DNA of 64,000 nt from an uncultured bacterium (GCA_905215555.1 CAJMQU010000001.1:124001-188000), one strand, 5' to 3'. Shown: positions 45,306 to 54,711, numbered from the stretch's first letter. Notes: generated by a model not told the origin, from the letters alone. Numbers and translations are program-made.

Positions 45306-46772
45306 ATGAAAGCATTAATAAGATCTTTTATATTTATAGTGTCCGCCTTGATGGTGTTATCATTCGCATCCTGCAATGGTTTTCTGGACAAAGAACCCGA
45401 AGGTAAAGTTCCGGAGGAGAAGGTGGATTATACCAATATCAGCAATATGTACCAACCGGTATCAGGCGTGTATGCAAAGATTCGCACCAGCGGTTTACAC
45501 TGGGTGATTTGGGAGATTACAACCATCCGCGACCAAGATGTATTCAGCGGCCAATGGAATGATAGCGACTACTACAACCTGAGCAAATATAAATACAACG
45601 ACTCTTTCTGGGGATTCAATGAGTTGTGGATGCAATACTACAACATTATCAAAACCGCCAATGCAGCCATCGAGTCGCTGGACTTATACGCTGAAAACAT
45701 CACCAACGATAACGACATGAAGAATTACAAAGCATATCGTGGTGAAGTGATGTTTATGCGTGCCTACGCTTACTACCGTCTGGTTCAAGCTTTTGGTCCC
45801 GTCACTATTCTTCGTAACAACAACCAGGTTGATTTGAGCCGTTCCACTGCCAACGCAGTAAACAAGTACGCATTGGAAGATTTACAGTACGGAATGGACA
45901 ACATGCCGCGTATCCGCCCCAATCAAAGTGAGCACAAGGGAGCCGTAACGGCTTTTTCCGCTGCTATGCTGGCCGCTAAGATTCATCTGAATATGGGCAA
46001 CTACGCAGAGGTGGAAGAACTGACAGACGATATTATCGAACATGGTAACTTCTCACTCTATCCCGACTTCTATCAATTGTTCAAGATTCCCGGAAAGCTT
46101 TGTGACGAGTCTATGTTCGAATGCCAGATGACCGATTTCGGCAACGGTTCGGGTGATTTGATTGACGGCGACCAATGGTTTGTTTGCCAAGGGCCCAACA
46201 ATTCCGGCAGTGACATCAGTGGCTGGGGAGATTGCGGAATTCTGAAATCCTTCCGTGACTGGGCATACGCTCGTGGAGAGACAATACGAGCCACCACTTC
46301 ATTCCTGCTGGCGGATTCAACCACACCGGACGGCGATTATATCCGGGCACAAACAGATGATAAAAAGACTGACTGCTGGAACGGTAAGGCTTATACCCCG
46401 CTCAACCAGCTGACACCCGGCCGTACAAAATATGGTACAAACAACAATGCCCGCATTTTCCGCTATGCCGACGTACTGCTGATGAATGCCGAGGCCAAAA
46501 TCAAGAACGGCAAGAGTGGTGACGCTCCATTCAATGAAGTAAGAAGACGCGCACAGATGCCGGAACTTACAAATGTAACTTTCCAGCAGGTCATTGATGA
46601 ACGCCGCATGGAACTGGTGTGTGAATGGGGTGAACGTTACAATGACCTTGTACGCACCGGTCTGGCTAAGACGGAATTGAAAGGATGGTCGGAAGACAAA
46701 GCACTTTTGCCGCTTCCTTTCAACCAATACACTCAGATTCCTGATTTATTGAAGGAGCCTAAAGACGAATAA
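45306..46772 (+). CDS. SusD-like surface glycan-binding lipoprotein, module 2
   Basis: A 488-residue lipoprotein with lipobox SFASC near residue 23, then NGFLDKEPEG. SusD signatures include RGEVMFMRAYAYYRLVQAFGPV, TAFSAAMLAAKIHLNMGNYAE, RYADVLLMNAEAKIKNG and DERRMELVCEWGERYNDLVRTG. It begins 28 bp after the SusC stop and should cap that transporter. It shows little sequence similarity to the module 1 SusD beyond the fold, in contrast to the near-identical GH3 pair. Confidence 0.94.
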   Translation: MKALIRSFIFIVSALMVLSFASCNGFLDKEPEGKVPEEKVDYTNISNMYQPVSGVYAKIRTSGLHWVIWEITTIRDQDVFSGQWNDSDYYNLSKYKYNDSFWGFNELWMQYYNIIKTANAAIESLDLYAENITNDNDMKNYKAYRGEVMFMRAYAYYRLVQAFGPVTILRNNNQVDLSRSTANAVNKYALEDLQYGMDNMPRIRPNQSEHKGAVTAFSAAMLAAKIHLNMGNYAEVEELTDDIIEHGNFSLYPDFYQLFKIPGKLCDESMFECQMTDFGNGSGDLIDGDQWFVCQGPNNSGSDISGWGDCGILKSFRDWAYARGETIRATTSFLLADSTTPDGDYIRAQTDDKKTDCWNGKAYTPLNQLTPGRTKYGTNNNARIFRYADVLLMNAEAKIKNGKSGDAPFNEVRRRAQMPELTNVTFQQVIDERRMELVCEWGERYNDLVRTGLAKTELKGWSEDKALLPLPFNQYTQIPDLLKEPKDE

Positions 46773-46853
46773 ATATTCGTTGGCGGACTCATAAATACCC
46801 TGCTCTCTACACGTATTTTTTTAGATGCGGAACAGAGGATCTCATAACAAGGA

Positions 46854-46938
46854 TGTGTCAAAAGCGCTGTGCTGTATATACACACGTGTAAGGACGAATA
46901 ATCATTCGTCCGGAATACACAAAGTCACTTTTGACACA
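46854..46938. repeat. MITE-like 85-bp palindromic element
   Basis: Perfect 11-bp terminal inverted repeats (TGTGTCAAAAG at 46854-46864, CTTTTGACACA at 46928-46938) enclose an inner palindrome (GGACGAAT at 46893-46900, ATTCGTCC at 46905-46912). The core matches the palindrome inside the metallophosphatase gene at 7928. It lies between SusD and GH3 of module 2. No transposase is visible, so a non-autonomous mobile repeat is the likely nature. Confidence 0.7.
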
Positions 46939-47029
46939 ACCTTTCTCTTTTGAATAGGGGTAATAGCCAGATGTACACACACTTTATTATTTTTTCAAAC
47001 GATTTTTAAGAAGATTATAACATATAGGT

Positions 47030-49420
47030 ATGAAAAAAAGAGCATTATTTATGGCCTTCTCTTTATCCGCTCTTATGACAGCAGCAATGCCGGGGAAAAA
47101 CAATCCGAAAGGTACCCCCCAAGAGATGGATAAGTTCGTGACAGAACTAATGAATAAAATGACCGTAGAAGAGAAAATCGGCCAGTTGAATCTACCCGTT
47201 ACCGGAGAAATTATCACCGGACAGGCACAAAGCAGTGACGTGGCCAAGAAGATTGAACAAGGACTAGTAGGCGGCCTCTTAAATCTAAAAGGAGTAGAAA
47301 AAATCCGTGATGTACAGAAACTGGCAGTAGAGAAATCACGCCTCGGCATTCCTCTGCTGTTCGGTATGGACGTGGTGCATGGCTACGAAACGATCTTCCC
47401 TATCCCTCTGGGGCTCTCCTGTTCCTGGAATATGGCAGCTATCCAGCAATCGGCTCGCATTGCAGCTACCGAAGCCAGTGCCGACGGCATCTCATGGACA
47501 TTCAGCCCAATGGTGGACATCAGCCGTGACCCGCGCTGGGGACGCGTCAGTGAGGGTAATGGTGAAGATCCGTTCCTGGGAGGAGCCATCGCACGTGCAA
47601 TGGTATTAGGTTATCAGGGTGCAGACCTCGACAATCAGCTGAAGCATAACAATGAAATCATGGCATGCGTAAAGCACTTTGCCTTATATGGTGCAGGAGA
47701 AGCCGGACGCGATTATAACACGGTAGACATGAGCCGTAACCGCATGTTCAATGAATATCTGTACCCTTACCAGGCTACTGTGAATGCAGGAGTAGGCAGC
47801 GTGATGGCCTCTTTCAATGAAATAGACGGTGTGCCTGCCACAGCCAACAAATGGTTGATGACGGACGTGCTTCGCAGACAATGGGGATTCAACGGTTTTG
47901 TTGTTACAGACTTTACCGGCATTGCTGAAATGGTCGAGCATGGTATCGGCGATTTACAGACCGTTTCCGCACGTGCACTCAATGCAGGTGTGGATATGGA
48001 TATGGTGAGTGCAGGTTTTGTAGGTACTATCAAGAAATCCATCGCCGAAGGCAAGATCAGTATGGAAACGTTGGATACAGCATGTCGCCGCATCCTCGAA
48101 GCCAAATACAAACTGGGATTGTTTGACAATCCATACAAATACTGCGATCTGAAACGTCCCGCACGTGAAATCTTCACCAAAGAGCATCGTGAAGCAGCCC
48201 GCCGGATTGCCGGTGAGAGTTTCGTCCTGCTAAAGAATTCTCCGTTTCAGAAGGCAAGGGAGGAAGGTGACAAGGACAGCGCAGCTCCTCGTTCTCTTGT
48301 CAACTCGTCAACTCGTCAACTCCCTCCTCTCCTCCCCCTCAAGAAAGAAGGTACGGTTGCCGTTATCGGCCCTCTGGCAAACACCCGCAGTAATATGCCA
48401 GGAACATGGAGTGTAGCCGCCCGTCTCAACGATTATCCTTCTGTTTACGAAGGGCTGAAAGAGATGATGGCAGGCAAGGTAAACATTACTTATGCCAAAG
48501 GCAGTAATCTCATCAGCGATGCAGCCTATGAGGAACGTGCCACGATGTTCGGCCGTTCGTTGAACCGCGACAATCGCACGGATAAGGAAATGCTGGACGA
48601 AGCACTGAAAGTGGCTGCTGATGCCGATGTTATTGTTGCCGCACTGGGGGAATCTTCCGAAATGACGGGCGAGAGTTCAAGCCGTACCAACCTGAATATC
48701 CCCGATGTACAGCGCACTTTACTCGAAGCCTTACTGAAAACCGGAAAACCGGTTGTACTCACTCTCTTTACCGGCCGCCCGCTGACGCTGACCTGGGAAC
48801 AGGAGAATGTACCTGCCATCCTGAATGTATGGTTCGGCGGAAGTGAAGCCGCATACGCTATCGGTGACGTACTGTTTGGCGATGTAAATCCAAGTGGCAA
48901 GCTGACAATGACATTCCCGAAGAATGTGGGACAGATACCTTTATTCTACAATCACAAGAACACCGGACGCCCGCTGGCGGAAGGCAAATGGTTCGAAAAG
49001 TTCCGCAGTAATTATCTGGATGTGGATAATGACCCGCTGTATCCGTTCGGTTACGGTTTGTCATACACCACTTTCCGGTACAGTGACATTACTCTGGATA
49101 AAACGGTTATGGAACAAGACGGTTCCGTCACTGCCACAGTCAGCGTAACCAACACTGGCGAACGTGACGGTGCGGAAGTGGTACAACTCTACATCCGCGA
49201 CCTTGTAGGAAGCATCACCCGCCCGGTAAAGGAGTTGAAAGGCTTCGAGAAAGTCTTCATCAAAGCCGGCGAAAGCAAGACAGTATCTTTCAAGATTACT
49301 CCTGAATTAGTACGTTTCTACGACTACGACCTCAATCACGTGGCCGAACCAGGAGACTTCGACATAATGATCGGAGGCAGTAGCCAGACAGTAAAAACGG
49401 CACGGTTGACACTAAAGTAA
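47030..49420 (+). CDS. GH3 beta-glucosidase, module 2
   Basis: A 796-residue exported GH3 enzyme closely related to the one at 38058: MDVVHGYETIFPIPLGLS, DISRDPRWGRVSEG, nucleophile Asp294 in VVTDFTG, GESSEMTGESSSR, and the same FN3-like end. The N-terminal hydrophobic segment (residues 1-21) is a short signal peptide with no lipobox. The linker between barrel and sandwich (about 407-433) is encoded by 48247-48330. That stretch contains a GGGAGG/CCCTCC inverted pair and tandem CAACTCGT units, and has no match in the paralogue. The enzyme should release glucose from short beta-1,2-glucans. Confidence 0.92.
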   Translation: MKKRALFMAFSLSALMTAAMPGKNNPKGTPQEMDKFVTELMNKMTVEEKIGQLNLPVTGEIITGQAQSSDVAKKIEQGLVGGLLNLKGVEKIRDVQKLAVEKSRLGIPLLFGMDVVHGYETIFPIPLGLSCSWNMAAIQQSARIAATEASADGISWTFSPMVDISRDPRWGRVSEGNGEDPFLGGAIARAMVLGYQGADLDNQLKHNNEIMACVKHFALYGAGEAGRDYNTVDMSRNRMFNEYLYPYQATVNAGVGSVMASFNEIDGVPATANKWLMTDVLRRQWGFNGFVVTDFTGIAEMVEHGIGDLQTVSARALNAGVDMDMVSAGFVGTIKKSIAEGKISMETLDTACRRILEAKYKLGLFDNPYKYCDLKRPAREIFTKEHREAARRIAGESFVLLKNSPFQKAREEGDKDSAAPRSLVNSSTRQLPPLLPLKKEGTVAVIGPLANTRSNMPGTWSVAARLNDYPSVYEGLKEMMAGKVNITYAKGSNLISDAAYEERATMFGRSLNRDNRTDKEMLDEALKVAADADVIVAALGESSEMTGESSSRTNLNIPDVQRTLLEALLKTGKPVVLTLFTGRPLTLTWEQENVPAILNVWFGGSEAAYAIGDVLFGDVNPSGKLTMTFPKNVGQIPLFYNHKNTGRPLAEGKWFEKFRSNYLDVDNDPLYPFGYGLSYTTFRYSDITLDKTVMEQDGSVTATVSVTNTGERDGAEVVQLYIRDLVGSITRPVKELKGFEKVFIKAGESKTVSFKITPELVRFYDYDLNHVAEPGDFDIMIGGSSQTVKTARLTLK
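48247..48330 (+). repeat. Repeat-derived linker in the module 2 GH3
   Basis: A purine-rich arm with GGGAGG and GGTGACAAGG faces CTTGTCAACTCGTCAACTCG and TCCCTCC, with tandem CAACTCGT units. It replaces an unrelated linker at the same position in the module 1 paralogue. Confidence 0.65.
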
Positions 49421-49444
49421 TTACTTAACTAAAAACAAGAAGAC

Positions 49445-50305
49445 ATGAAACATACGGTTTTGCTTACCTACATCTGCGGCCTGCTATTCCTCTGCGGCTG
49501 TAAAAGCCATACTGCCTGGAATGAGCAACCTCTGGAAGTCATGACTTTCAATATCCGCCTGGATGCCCCCTCTGACAGCGCCAACAACTGGAAATACCGC
49601 AAAGACAACGTCTGCCGGATGATTGCCTATTATCAGCCCGACCTGCTGGGTATGCAGGAAGTATGCCATAACCAGATGGAAGACCTGAAACAAGGTCTTC
49701 CACAATATACCGCTTTAGGTGTGGGACGCGATGACGGCAAGGAAGCAGGCGAATACTGCCCGATATTCTTCAATACCGGACGGTTCACCCTCGTAGAGTA
49801 CGGCAATTTCTCTCTCAGCGAACAGCCCGAAACCATCGGCATCAAAGGCTGGGACGCCTCTTACAATCGCATCACTACCTGGGCCATCCTACAAGAAAAG
49901 AGCAACGGAAAGAAATTCGTCTTCTTCAATACCCATCTGGACAACGACGGAGCAGTAGCCCGCAAAGAGGGTATACAGCTCATCCTGAATAAAATCGGAG
50001 AAATAGCTCCGGGTATGCCTGCCATCATCACCGGTGACTTTAACTGTACACCTGATGAAGCCCCCATGCAGACTTTGGAAAAAGGAGGAATGGAAAACAC
50101 CGCGAAAACGGCAACCGTCACCTACGGCCCGTCCTGGTCTTTCCACGACTTCGGACGCCTGCCGACAGAAGAACGCGTGTTGCTGGACTATGTGTTTGTA
50201 ACCGGCGGAACGAAAACCACCCGCTACCGTATCATCCAAGATACCCCTGAGAACGGTTTCCTTTCTGACCACTGCCCTGTTCTCGTTGATTTAACACTTC
50301 AATAA
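49445..50305 (+). CDS. Endonuclease/exonuclease/phosphatase-fold lipoprotein
   Basis: A 286-residue lipoprotein (LFLCGC near residue 18). The EEP fold signatures are all present: VMTFNIRLD (metal), LLGMQEVCHNQ (Glu), FFNTHLDNDG (His), IITGDFNCTPDEAP (Asp/Asn) and LSDHCPVLVDL (Asp/His). EEP proteins cleave phosphodiester or phosphomonoester bonds; extracellular Bacteroides members often act on lipids or sugar phosphates. It sits between GH3 and GH144 of module 2 only, 8 bp before the GH144 start. A role in stripping phosphoglycerol-type groups from bacterial periplasmic glucans is an attractive inference. It is unlikely to be a DNase given the carbohydrate context. Confidence 0.85.
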   Translation: MKHTVLLTYICGLLFLCGCKSHTAWNEQPLEVMTFNIRLDAPSDSANNWKYRKDNVCRMIAYYQPDLLGMQEVCHNQMEDLKQGLPQYTALGVGRDDGKEAGEYCPIFFNTGRFTLVEYGNFSLSEQPETIGIKGWDASYNRITTWAILQEKSNGKKFVFFNTHLDNDGAVARKEGIQLILNKIGEIAPGMPAIITGDFNCTPDEAPMQTLEKGGMENTAKTATVTYGPSWSFHDFGRLPTEERVLLDYVFVTGGTKTTRYRIIQDTPENGFLSDHCPVLVDLTLQ

Positions 50306-50313
50306 GCATAATT

Positions 50314-51633
50314 ATGAAGATGTACCATAGCCTACTATTACTCCTGCTGTTATCAGTCTTCACACAATGTAAAAGTCCCGACAGCCAACCTATTCCGATG
50401 AGTGACGAATCCCTAATGGATACCATACAACGGAGCACCTTCAATTACTTCTGGGACGGCGCCGAGCCCAATAGCGGCCTCGCCCCCGAACGCATCCACA
50501 TGGACGGCGTCTATCCCGAAAACGACCGGAACGTAGTGACCTCCGGTGGCAGCGGTTTCGGCATTATGGCCATCCTGGCCGGTATCGACCGCGGCTACGT
50601 CACCCGCAACGAGGGACTCGCCCGTATGGAAAAGATTGTCTCCTTCCTTGAGACAGCCGACCGTTTTCATGGTGCCTATCCCCACTGGCTGTACGGAGAA
50701 ACCGGCAAGGTGAAACCTTTCGGACGAAAAGACAACGGCGGCGACCTCGTAGAAACCGCCTTCCTCATGCAGGGATTGCTTGCCGTACATCAATATTACA
50801 TCAACGGTTCCTCCGAAGAACAAGCCCTCGCACGGCGTATCGATACCCTTTGGCGGGACGTAGAGTGGAACTTCTATCGTCAGGATGAGCAGAATGTGCT
50901 CTACTGGCATTGGAGTCCGGAGTACGGTTGGGAAATGAACTTCCCCGTTCACGGTTACAACGAATGTCTCATCCTGTACATTCTTGCCGCTGCCTCGCCC
51001 ACACATGGCGTTCCAGCCTCCGTCTATCATAAGGGCTGGGCACAGAACGGCGCCATCGTGGCTCCCCATACAGTGGAAGGCATTGACCTACACCTGCGTT
51101 ATCAAGGTTGCGAAGCCAGTCCCCTCTTCTGGGCCCATTACTCTTTCCTCGGTCTGAATCCGACAGGGTTGAAAGATGAATACTGCGCCAGCTATTTCGA
51201 CGAAATGCGTAATCTGACTCTCATCAACCGTGCCTATTGCATCCGCAACCCGAAGAACCGGAAAGGTTTCGGGCCCGACTGCTGGGGACTGACCGCCAGC
51301 TATTCCGTCAACGGATACGTTGCCCACAAGCCTGACGAACAGGATGACCTGAGTGTCATCTCCCCCACCGCTGCCCTTTCATCCATTGTCTATACCCCAG
51401 AATATTCACTGGAAGTGATGCGACATCTTTACAGCATGGGCGACAAAGTATTCGGTCCGTATGGGTTCTATGACGCTTTCAGTGAGACGGAAGACTGGTA
51501 TCCCAAACGATACCTTGCCATCGACCAGGGTCCGATAGCCGTCATGATAGAGAACTATCGAAGCGGTCTGCTATGGAAACTCTTCATGAGCCATCCCGAT
51601 GTGCAGGCAGGGCTAAAGAAATTGGGATTCTGA
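50314..51633 (+). CDS. GH144 (glycoamylase-like) beta-1,2-glucanase, module 2
   Basis: A 439-residue paralogue of the enzyme at 40507, sharing FNYFWDGAEPNSGLAPERIHMDG, DNGGDLVETAFLMQGLLAVHQYY, WHWSPEYGWEMNFPVHGYNECLI and the C-terminal AIDQGPIAVMIENYR segment. A short hydrophobic N-terminus is followed by FTQC, a weak lipobox, so surface attachment is probable but less certain. It lacks the extra segment of about 13 residues found in the module 1 copy. It follows the EEP gene by 8 bp. With the GH3 it forms a complete route from beta-1,2-glucan polymer to glucose. Confidence 0.9.
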   Translation: MKMYHSLLLLLLLSVFTQCKSPDSQPIPMSDESLMDTIQRSTFNYFWDGAEPNSGLAPERIHMDGVYPENDRNVVTSGGSGFGIMAILAGIDRGYVTRNEGLARMEKIVSFLETADRFHGAYPHWLYGETGKVKPFGRKDNGGDLVETAFLMQGLLAVHQYYINGSSEEQALARRIDTLWRDVEWNFYRQDEQNVLYWHWSPEYGWEMNFPVHGYNECLILYILAAASPTHGVPASVYHKGWAQNGAIVAPHTVEGIDLHLRYQGCEASPLFWAHYSFLGLNPTGLKDEYCASYFDEMRNLTLINRAYCIRNPKNRKGFGPDCWGLTASYSVNGYVAHKPDEQDDLSVISPTAALSSIVYTPEYSLEVMRHLYSMGDKVFGPYGFYDAFSETEDWYPKRYLAIDQGPIAVMIENYRSGLLWKLFMSHPDVQAGLKKLGF

Positions 51634-51710
51634 GTCTCTACCACAAGTCAGCTTAGAAGCATAGTCGGCATCCTCCTCCCCGTGGCAGCGATAAGAAATT
51701 TCCCCATATT

Positions 51711-51740
51711 TTTGCACTAATCTTAAATTAATTATCTTTG
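51711..51740 (+). promoter_or_regulatory. Candidate promoter of the PUL regulator
   Basis: TTTG at 51711-51714 and TATCTTTG at 51733-51740, with an 18-bp spacer and 55 bp before the regulator ATG. A second TATTTTTG at 51707-51714 overlaps the first box. Confidence 0.5.
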
Positions 51741-51795
51741 CCCCAAGAAAAAACAGTAAGGTCGAAGGCCTTAGCTAACCTTTATTCAACCTATT

Positions 51796-54624
51796 ATGGA
51801 CATTCGAAAGCACTTATTAGTCACCTTTGCGTGTCTTTTTACCTGCATACCGATAATTGCCAACCAGAAGCCCTATGTATCCAACCTCTCACGTGACAAA
51901 TATCATGCAGCCAACAAAAACTGGTCTATCGGTCAGGACGAGAAAGGCATCATGTACTTCGGCAATAGCATCGGCCTGCTGGCATCCGACGGTATGGAAT
52001 GGAAACTCTTTCAGACGCCTGATGCCGACCTCGTGCGTGCCATAGCCGTAGCAGATCATCAGACCATTTATAGCGGTGGTTCCGAAGACCTGGGACGATG
52101 GGACCGTGATCAGTCGGGAGAACTGAAATACACCTCTTTGAAGAGCTTGATCAAAGGAGAAAATCCCCTGGACAATCAAAGTTTCTGGCGCATCTGGATA
52201 GACGGGGAAAAAGTTTACTTCCAATCCTTCAGCCAAATATACGTGTACGACCATCGGACAATCACTCCGGTTGAAGGTCCGAATGCCTTCCTCCTCTTGC
52301 TGAAAGTACGCAATGAATACTGGGTACAAGAGATGTACGGAGCACTCTACCAACTGGATGACGGTAAACTCAACCGGATACCCGGTAGTGAATTCCTGAA
52401 CGGAACCACCACGCGGGTCATTCTGCCTTATGGCAGCAACCGCTATCTGATAGGTACTTCCACCGGCGAAATATACCTCTACGACCGGAAGAGCTTCATT
52501 CCCTGGAACCTCTCCCTCTCACGCCAATTGGCAGGGCAGGAACTGAACTGCGCCATCTATTCCGCCAAACGGAATACCTATTACCTGGGTACGCAACTCA
52601 GTGGGGTATACGAGGTCGATACCGAGGGAAACATCCTCAATCACTTCTCCAGCGCCAACACTTTACAAAACAACACCGTTCTTTCACTCTACGAAGACAA
52701 TCAGAACAATATCTGGGTGGCACTGGACCGTGGACTCGCCTATATCCGCTATACGGACGGACTAAGCTATTACCGATCTGCGGACGGTGGTTTCGGAGGT
52801 GTCTATAATGCCACTATCTGGAACGACAATTTGTTTATCGGCACCAATCAAGGCGTGTATTATACTCCGCAAAGCAAACTCAACGACCTGGACATCTTTT
52901 CTTCCCTCAAACTGATAGATGGTACCCAGGGACAAGTATGGTCTTTCCAGCAAACTGACGGACGTCTGCTTTGCTCACACACCAACGGGTTGCTCGAAAT
53001 TCTTCCCGATCTGCACATCCGGCATCCCTATCGCGTCAATACAGGAGTCTTCCGTACCCTGGATGCGAATATCAACGGAAAGCCGATACAGATTATCATC
53101 ACCTACGAAGAGATGCTGATATTGAACAAGTCTACCGGAGAACTGAACGTCATGAGGCAGATTTCAGATCCTATATACAATGCCGAAGCTGACCACCTGG
53201 GGAATATCTGGTTGGAAACCTCCAGCCGGGGTGTCTACAAGTGCCGACTGAATGATGAGTTGAACTCTTTCCGTTACTATACCTATTATGGCAATGAGAA
53301 AAACAGTTCGCTGCCCCACCACCTGCAATTATTCAAATCGGGCGGGCGCATCTTGTTTCTGGGTAATGACCAGTTTTATATCTACGATGAAATTAACGAC
53401 AGCCTGCAACTTGAGCAGCACCTGAACCGTTGCTTCGAAGCGATACATGACTTCAAAAGAATTGTTCCGATTGACAGTGAGGAGAATTGGGCCATCACCG
53501 GTTCATCCGTCTACCGTTTCTTTTATGATGGCTATATTGCCCGCATCCGGGAAGCCTATAAGGTGGAAGCAGACAACCTTTCGCTCATCACCGCTTTTGA
53601 AAACGCCTCTGTCCTCAACGACTCACTGTCGCTCATTTGCCTGGATGCCGGATTCATTCTCCACAACTCCCATCGCAGCAAGCGGCAGACCGTACAATTA
53701 TCGGCTCCCAACCTTGAGTTCGTGCATACGGGAAGAGAACTGAATGCCGGATTTATGGATCTGAACCGGGATATCCAAGTGGCATATGAAGATAATACAG
53801 TCACCGTCGGCTTTTCCGTCAATGCCGCTTTTGCCAAAAATCTCTTCGTACAATATCAGTTGGTGGAAATGGACAGCACCTGGAGTGCTGCCAAACGTCT
53901 GAACAGCGTCTCTTATGCCCGTCTTCCCCAAGGCAAATACACTTTGCGTCTGCGCACAACTGATGGTCTGAACAACTATTCCCCGGATACGTTGCTGAAT
54001 TTCGAAGTGCTGCCTCCATGGTATAATACCGTGTGGTGGTATCTCACCTGCGGAATACTCATTATTACTATCCTGTTCGGTGTCTTCTATCTGATGAAGC
54101 GACGCCTGCAAGCCAAGCATCTGCGCAGGATGAAAGCACAGGAGGCAAAGCACCTGCGTATGGTGAACGAGCGGTTGCAAAATGAAATAGAAGAGAAAGA
54201 TGCCGAAATTTTCACTCAGACATCTTTCATCATTCATAAGAATGAACTCATCCTGAAACTGAAGGATATAGTAGATGAAATCTGTGCCAAAAATACACAA
54301 AAAGGATTGCTGCCCCTCTATCAGAAGATAAACATCCTGCTTGCCAATAACCTTGATACGGAAGACGACTGGAAAATGTTCCTTATCAAGTTTGAGCAGA
54401 AGCATCGTAACTTCTTCAAACAGTTGAAAGAGATGCATCCGCAACTCACCAACAACGACCTGCGTCTTTGCGCCTGCCTCAAATTGAACCTGGAGACGAA
54501 GGATATCGCTTCCTTGATGAACCTCTCCGTCCGCGCGGTGGAGAATAACCGGTACCGGTTAAGGAAGAAACTGGACTTGAAACCAACCCAGAACCTGAAT
54601 GAGTACTTTTTGACTATTGACTAA
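51796..54624 (+). CDS. Membrane-spanning propeller/LuxR-HTH regulator of the glucan locus
   Basis: This 942-residue protein has a signal/anchor segment (1-23). It then has a long periplasmic beta-propeller region of reg_prop-type repeats (for example IWVALDRGLAYIRY, NIWLETSSRGVYKC), and a Y_Y_Y-like Ig domain (about 665-740, VQYQLVEMDSTWS...YTLRLRTTDG). One transmembrane helix (about 746-768) and a charged coiled coil (770-830) follow. A LuxR/GerE-type helix-turn-helix closes the chain (about 888-940, LRLCACLKLNLETKDIASLMNLSVRAVENNRYRLRKKL). There is no histidine kinase or receiver domain, so it is not a hybrid two-component protein. It should sense a periplasmic oligosaccharide and act directly on DNA from the membrane. 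Position suggests control of the two upstream modules. Confidence 0.85.
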   Translation: MDIRKHLLVTFACLFTCIPIIANQKPYVSNLSRDKYHAANKNWSIGQDEKGIMYFGNSIGLLASDGMEWKLFQTPDADLVRAIAVADHQTIYSGGSEDLGRWDRDQSGELKYTSLKSLIKGENPLDNQSFWRIWIDGEKVYFQSFSQIYVYDHRTITPVEGPNAFLLLLKVRNEYWVQEMYGALYQLDDGKLNRIPGSEFLNGTTTRVILPYGSNRYLIGTSTGEIYLYDRKSFIPWNLSLSRQLAGQELNCAIYSAKRNTYYLGTQLSGVYEVDTEGNILNHFSSANTLQNNTVLSLYEDNQNNIWVALDRGLAYIRYTDGLSYYRSADGGFGGVYNATIWNDNLFIGTNQGVYYTPQSKLNDLDIFSSLKLIDGTQGQVWSFQQTDGRLLCSHTNGLLEILPDLHIRHPYRVNTGVFRTLDANINGKPIQIIITYEEMLILNKSTGELNVMRQISDPIYNAEADHLGNIWLETSSRGVYKCRLNDELNSFRYYTYYGNEKNSSLPHHLQLFKSGGRILFLGNDQFYIYDEINDSLQLEQHLNRCFEAIHDFKRIVPIDSEENWAITGSSVYRFFYDGYIARIREAYKVEADNLSLITAFENASVLNDSLSLICLDAGFILHNSHRSKRQTVQLSAPNLEFVHTGRELNAGFMDLNRDIQVAYEDNTVTVGFSVNAAFAKNLFVQYQLVEMDSTWSAAKRLNSVSYARLPQGKYTLRLRTTDGLNNYSPDTLLNFEVLPPWYNTVWWYLTCGILIITILFGVFYLMKRRLQAKHLRRMKAQEAKHLRMVNERLQNEIEEKDAEIFTQTSFIIHKNELILKLKDIVDEICAKNTQKGLLPLYQKINILLANNLDTEDDWKMFLIKFEQKHRNFFKQLKEMHPQLTNNDLRLCACLKLNLETKDIASLMNLSVRAVENNRYRLRKKLDLKPTQNLNEYFLTID

Positions 54625-54681
54625 GGCTATATCCATGCTGCCCAAACAATAAAAACTTTAGTATTAAAACTCTATATCTTT

Positions 54682-54711
54682 CGGGAAATACTTGGTTCCC
54701 GTTTTAATTTT
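54682..54711 (+). terminator. Terminator after the regulator
   Basis: CGGGAA (54682-54687) pairs exactly with TTCCCG (54696-54701), followed by TTTTAATTTT. Confidence 0.6.

Noticed and set aside
51656..51690. CTCCTCCCCG stretch before the regulator as another hairpin element
   Set aside because: No matching GGGAGGAG arm is present; only the composition resembles the hairpins elsewhere.
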